A stretch of DNA of 45,203 nucleotides, taken from positions 1 through 45,203 of the forward strand of contig JANNAT010000092.1 of assembly GCA_031384605.1 (NCBI GenBank), given 5' to 3'. A model generated the notes under the pieces. The model saw only the letters and a program-made list of their open reading frames with translations. It did not search any database and was not told the origin of the DNA. The stretch comes from JANNAT01 sp031384605. GTDB lineage: Bacteria; Pseudomonadota; Alphaproteobacteria; Rhodobacterales; Rhodobacteraceae. Position numbers and translations under genes: made by a program. Positions 43,455 through 45,203 of the stretch are shown one piece after another. The first letter of the stretch is position 1. Each line of letters opens with the position of its first letter.

Positions 43455-43686
43455 CTGATACCACCTTTGCGGCTTGTCGCATGTCTGTAAACAATGTTTA
43501 ATGATAAGAATAACGAGGCTACACCCTTCCCGCAAGCTATCACAGAGTCTGCGCAAAAGCAGAACAGGCACAAACTGCAGAAAAGCAAATTATATGTCTG
43601 AAATGACAGACCTGATGTCGGAAATGAAGGCCCTGCAAAAGCCCGCAATCCCTGATAATAGCGGCAAGATAAAATAGGACCAACCA
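43455..43686. promoter_or_regulatory. Divergent regulatory region, DUF1989-GcvT / soxB
   Basis: The 232-base gap should contain both promoters. Two palindromes stand out: TAAACA-A-TGTTTA (43488-43500), close to the leftward gene, and GTCTG-AAATGA-CAGAC (43596-43611), which includes TGTC-N6-GACA and could be a GntR-type operator. A 27-codon open frame (43594-43677) overlaps the second one but lacks a ribosome binding site. Confidence 0.45.
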
Positions 43687-44937
43687 ATGCGCTATTCCGG
43701 GTTCAGGGTGATCGCCGAAGCGCTGACAGGCCATAAAGGCTGGCGTCCCGCATGGCGCAATCCCGAACCGCAAGCCGCCTATGATTACATTATCGTCGGC
43801 GGCGGCGGGCACGGTCTTGCCACGGCCTATTATCTGGCGAAAGAGTTCAAACAAGCGCGCATTGCCGTGCTTGAAAAAGGCTGGATCGGCGGCGGCAATG
43901 TCGGGCGCAACACCACGATCATCCGCTCCAACTACCTGCTGGATGGCAACCAGCCGTTTTACGAATTTTCGTTAAAGCTATGGGAAGGGCTGGAGCAAGA
44001 TTTCAACTATAACGCCATGGTTTCCCAACGCGGCATCCTGAACCTGTTCCACACCGATGCCCAGCGCGATGCCTATGTTCGGCGCGGCAACGCCATGATC
44101 ATGCACGGCGCCGATGCACAGATTCTCAATACTGCCCAAGTCCGCGCGATGTATCCGTTCCTGAATTTCGACAACGCGCGGTTTCCCATCAAAGTCGGCT
44201 TGGCGCAAAAACGCGGCGGCACCGTGCGCCATGATGCCGTGGCCTGGGGCTATGCACGCGGGGCCGACAGCCGGGGTGTGGATATCATCCAGAACTGCGA
44301 GGTCACCGGATTTCGCATTGAAAACGGCCGCGCCTTGGGCGTCGAAACCTCACGCGGCTACATCGCGGCGGGCAAAATCGGCGTCGCCGTTGCAGGCTCC
44401 TCCAGCCGTGTCATGGCGCAAGCAGGCATGCGCCTGCCGATCGAAAGCCACGTCCTGCAAGCCTTCGTCTCCGAAGGCCTCAAACCCTTGATCGACGGTG
44501 TGATGACCTTTGGCGCGGGCCATTTCTACGTCAGCCAATCCGACAAAGGCGGCCTCGTGTTTGGCGGCGATATCGACGGCTACAACAGCTACGCCCAGCG
44601 CGGCTCCATGCCCGTGGTCGAGGATGTCGCCGAAGGCGGCATGGCCCTGATGCCGATGATCGGACGCGCACGCCTGTTGAGCATGTGGGGCGGTATCATG
44701 GATATGTCGATGGACGGCTCCCCCATCATCGACCGCACCGAAACCGACGGCCTCTATTTCAATGGCGGTTGGTGCTACGGTGGGTTCAAGGCCACCCCCG
44801 CCTCAGGCTGGGTCTTCGCGCATCTATTAGCCACAGATACCCCGCATGCCACCGCCACGGCATACCGATTCGACCGTTTCCGCAAGGGCCTGATGATCGA
44901 CGAAAAGGGCCAGGGCGCCCAACCGAATTTGCACTAA
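43687..44937 (+). CDS. soxB: Sarcosine oxidase beta subunit family protein
   Basis: This 416-residue flavoprotein follows the beta subunit of heterotetrameric sarcosine oxidase throughout: MRYSGFRVIAEALTGHKGW, YDYIIVGGGGHGLATAYYLA (FAD/NAD motif), EKGWIGGGNVGRNTTIIRSN, and GGTVRHDAVAWGYARGAD with His182 at the place of covalent FMN attachment. C-terminal FNGGWCYGGFKATPASGWVF completes the active site region. The enzyme oxidatively demethylates sarcosine or a related N-methyl amino acid, giving formaldehyde for folate. AGGA lies 8 bases before the ATG. Downstream is a delta-like gene. Confidence 0.88.
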   Translation: MRYSGFRVIAEALTGHKGWRPAWRNPEPQAAYDYIIVGGGGHGLATAYYLAKEFKQARIAVLEKGWIGGGNVGRNTTIIRSNYLLDGNQPFYEFSLKLWEGLEQDFNYNAMVSQRGILNLFHTDAQRDAYVRRGNAMIMHGADAQILNTAQVRAMYPFLNFDNARFPIKVGLAQKRGGTVRHDAVAWGYARGADSRGVDIIQNCEVTGFRIENGRALGVETSRGYIAAGKIGVAVAGSSSRVMAQAGMRLPIESHVLQAFVSEGLKPLIDGVMTFGAGHFYVSQSDKGGLVFGGDIDGYNSYAQRGSMPVVEDVAEGGMALMPMIGRARLLSMWGGIMDMSMDGSPIIDRTETDGLYFNGGWCYGGFKATPASGWVFAHLLATDTPHATATAYRFDRFRKGLMIDEKGQGAQPNLH

Positions 44938-44944
44938 GGGCCAA

Positions 44945-44989
44945 GCATTCTCAGGAAAAATCGCAACTGGATTTCCGGTTCGAGAATGC
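44945..44989 (+). other. Inverted repeat between soxB and the delta-like gene
   Basis: GCATTCTC (44945-44952) and GAGAATGC (44982-44989) are perfect 8-base complements around a 29-base loop, within which GGAAA and TTTCC can also pair. The structure starts 7 bases after the soxB stop and ends just before the AAAGGAAAG ribosome binding site of the next gene, so it might adjust relative expression of the subunits. Confidence 0.4.
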
Positions 44990-45005
44990 GGAAAGGAAAG
45001 ACAAC

Positions 45006-45203
45006 ATGATCATCAATCACCCCCTTCTTGGCCCCCGCGACGCGCAGGAATTCGTCTACTTAGGCGATGCCAACCTGATCAACCGCCCCGATGGCATGGC
45101 CCCGGATGCCGCCGATACCTTCCACGATTACCTCTATCTGCGTGATAACCCGGCAGGCCTGCACCGCGAGTTGTGGTATCACGAACAGGGGGATCGGTCT
45201 TGG
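45006..45203 (+). CDS. soxD: Sarcosine oxidase delta subunit-like protein (5' part, no zinc cysteines)
   Basis: Sixty-six codons are visible before the window ends. GPRDAQEFVYLGDANLINRP and DYLYLRDNPAGLHRELWYHE match the small delta subunit of heterotetrameric sarcosine oxidase. The N-terminus is INHPLLG where canonical delta subunits have HCPxCG, so the two zinc-binding cysteines there are absent. The ATG is preceded by AAAGGAAAG. The alpha and gamma subunits are expected further right. Confidence 0.8.
   Translation, partial: MIINHPLLGPRDAQEFVYLGDANLINRPDGMAPDAADTFHDYLYLRDNPAGLHRELWYHEQGDRSW

Noticed and set aside
43594..43677. 27-codon open frame MSEMTDLMSEMKALQ before soxB
   Set aside because: It has tidy amphipathic composition but no ribosome binding site and overlaps an operator-like palindrome; not enough to call a gene.
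1..45203. tRNA genes, rRNA genes and CRISPR arrays
   Set aside because: No T-loop/anticodon arrangement, rRNA-like sequence or regularly spaced direct repeats were recognised on either strand by eye.

Overview
The window looks like chromosomal DNA (or a large replicon) of a marine Rhodobacterales/Roseobacter-group alphaproteobacterium. This rests on moderate-to-high GC, close-packed genes with ATGA/GTGA overlaps, and the family mix: DUF1989-GcvT fusion, heterotetrameric sarcosine-oxidase genes, taurine-type ABC transporter with a CuyA-like lyase, hydantoinase A/B pair and a short ribbon-helix-helix protein. The taxon is inferred from family resemblance only.

Layout. (1) 1-3743: Tat-exported protein (5' end only), glyoxalase I, RHH protein, a detached 3' fragment of an elongation factor Tu gene with its hairpin, a lipoprotein and a cytochrome P450. 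(2) 3744-4900: a graveyard holding a frameshifted periplasmic-protein gene and a decayed IS5-family transposase. (3) 4961-18177: an AT-richer polysaccharide locus. Rightward genes encode glycosyltransferases, a methyltransferase, an epimerase, an initiating sugar transferase, a Wzx-like flippase and a Wzy/EpsG-like polymerase. Converging leftward genes encode a UDP-glucuronate 4-epimerase and the three UDP-L-FucNAc enzymes CapE/CapF/CapG. (4) 18324-24639: a DUF1612/HTH-type protein divergent from a hyuA-hyuB-FAD oxidoreductase operon. (5) 24850-31892: a small secreted protein, then five leftward genes (GH26-like hydrolase, BcsA-like GT2, GalE, UDP-xylose synthase, Sel1-repeat protein), every one carrying a frameshift and/or a nonsense codon. 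(6) 32106-34057: a uronate-dehydrogenase-like gene and a RES-Xre toxin-antitoxin pair. (7) 34133-41047: a six-gene leftward operon (CuyA-like lyase, Asp/Glu-type racemase, TauA/TauB/TauC-type importer, HpsN/HisD-like dehydrogenase) with a divergent LysR regulator. (8) 41091-45203: a DUF1989-GcvT fusion divergent from a sarcosine oxidase beta gene and the start of an unusual delta subunit.

How they work together. Region 3 would make, polymerise and flip a surface polysaccharide probably containing FucNAc and galacturonate. Region 5 is a second, cellulose-like polysaccharide operon lost as a block while its neighbours stayed intact. Regions 4, 7 and 8 look like catabolic modules for small organic N and S compounds: N-heterocycle or amide opening plus amino-acid oxidation; import and desulfonation of a C3 sulfonate such as cysteate; and an N-methyl/amino-acid oxidase with a folate-dependent C1 acceptor.

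Most worth following up are the block decay in region 5, the racemase-containing sulfonate operon, and the sarcosine-oxidase-like system whose delta subunit lacks its zinc cysteines and which lies opposite a DUF1989-GcvT fusion. No tRNA, rRNA or CRISPR array was seen.
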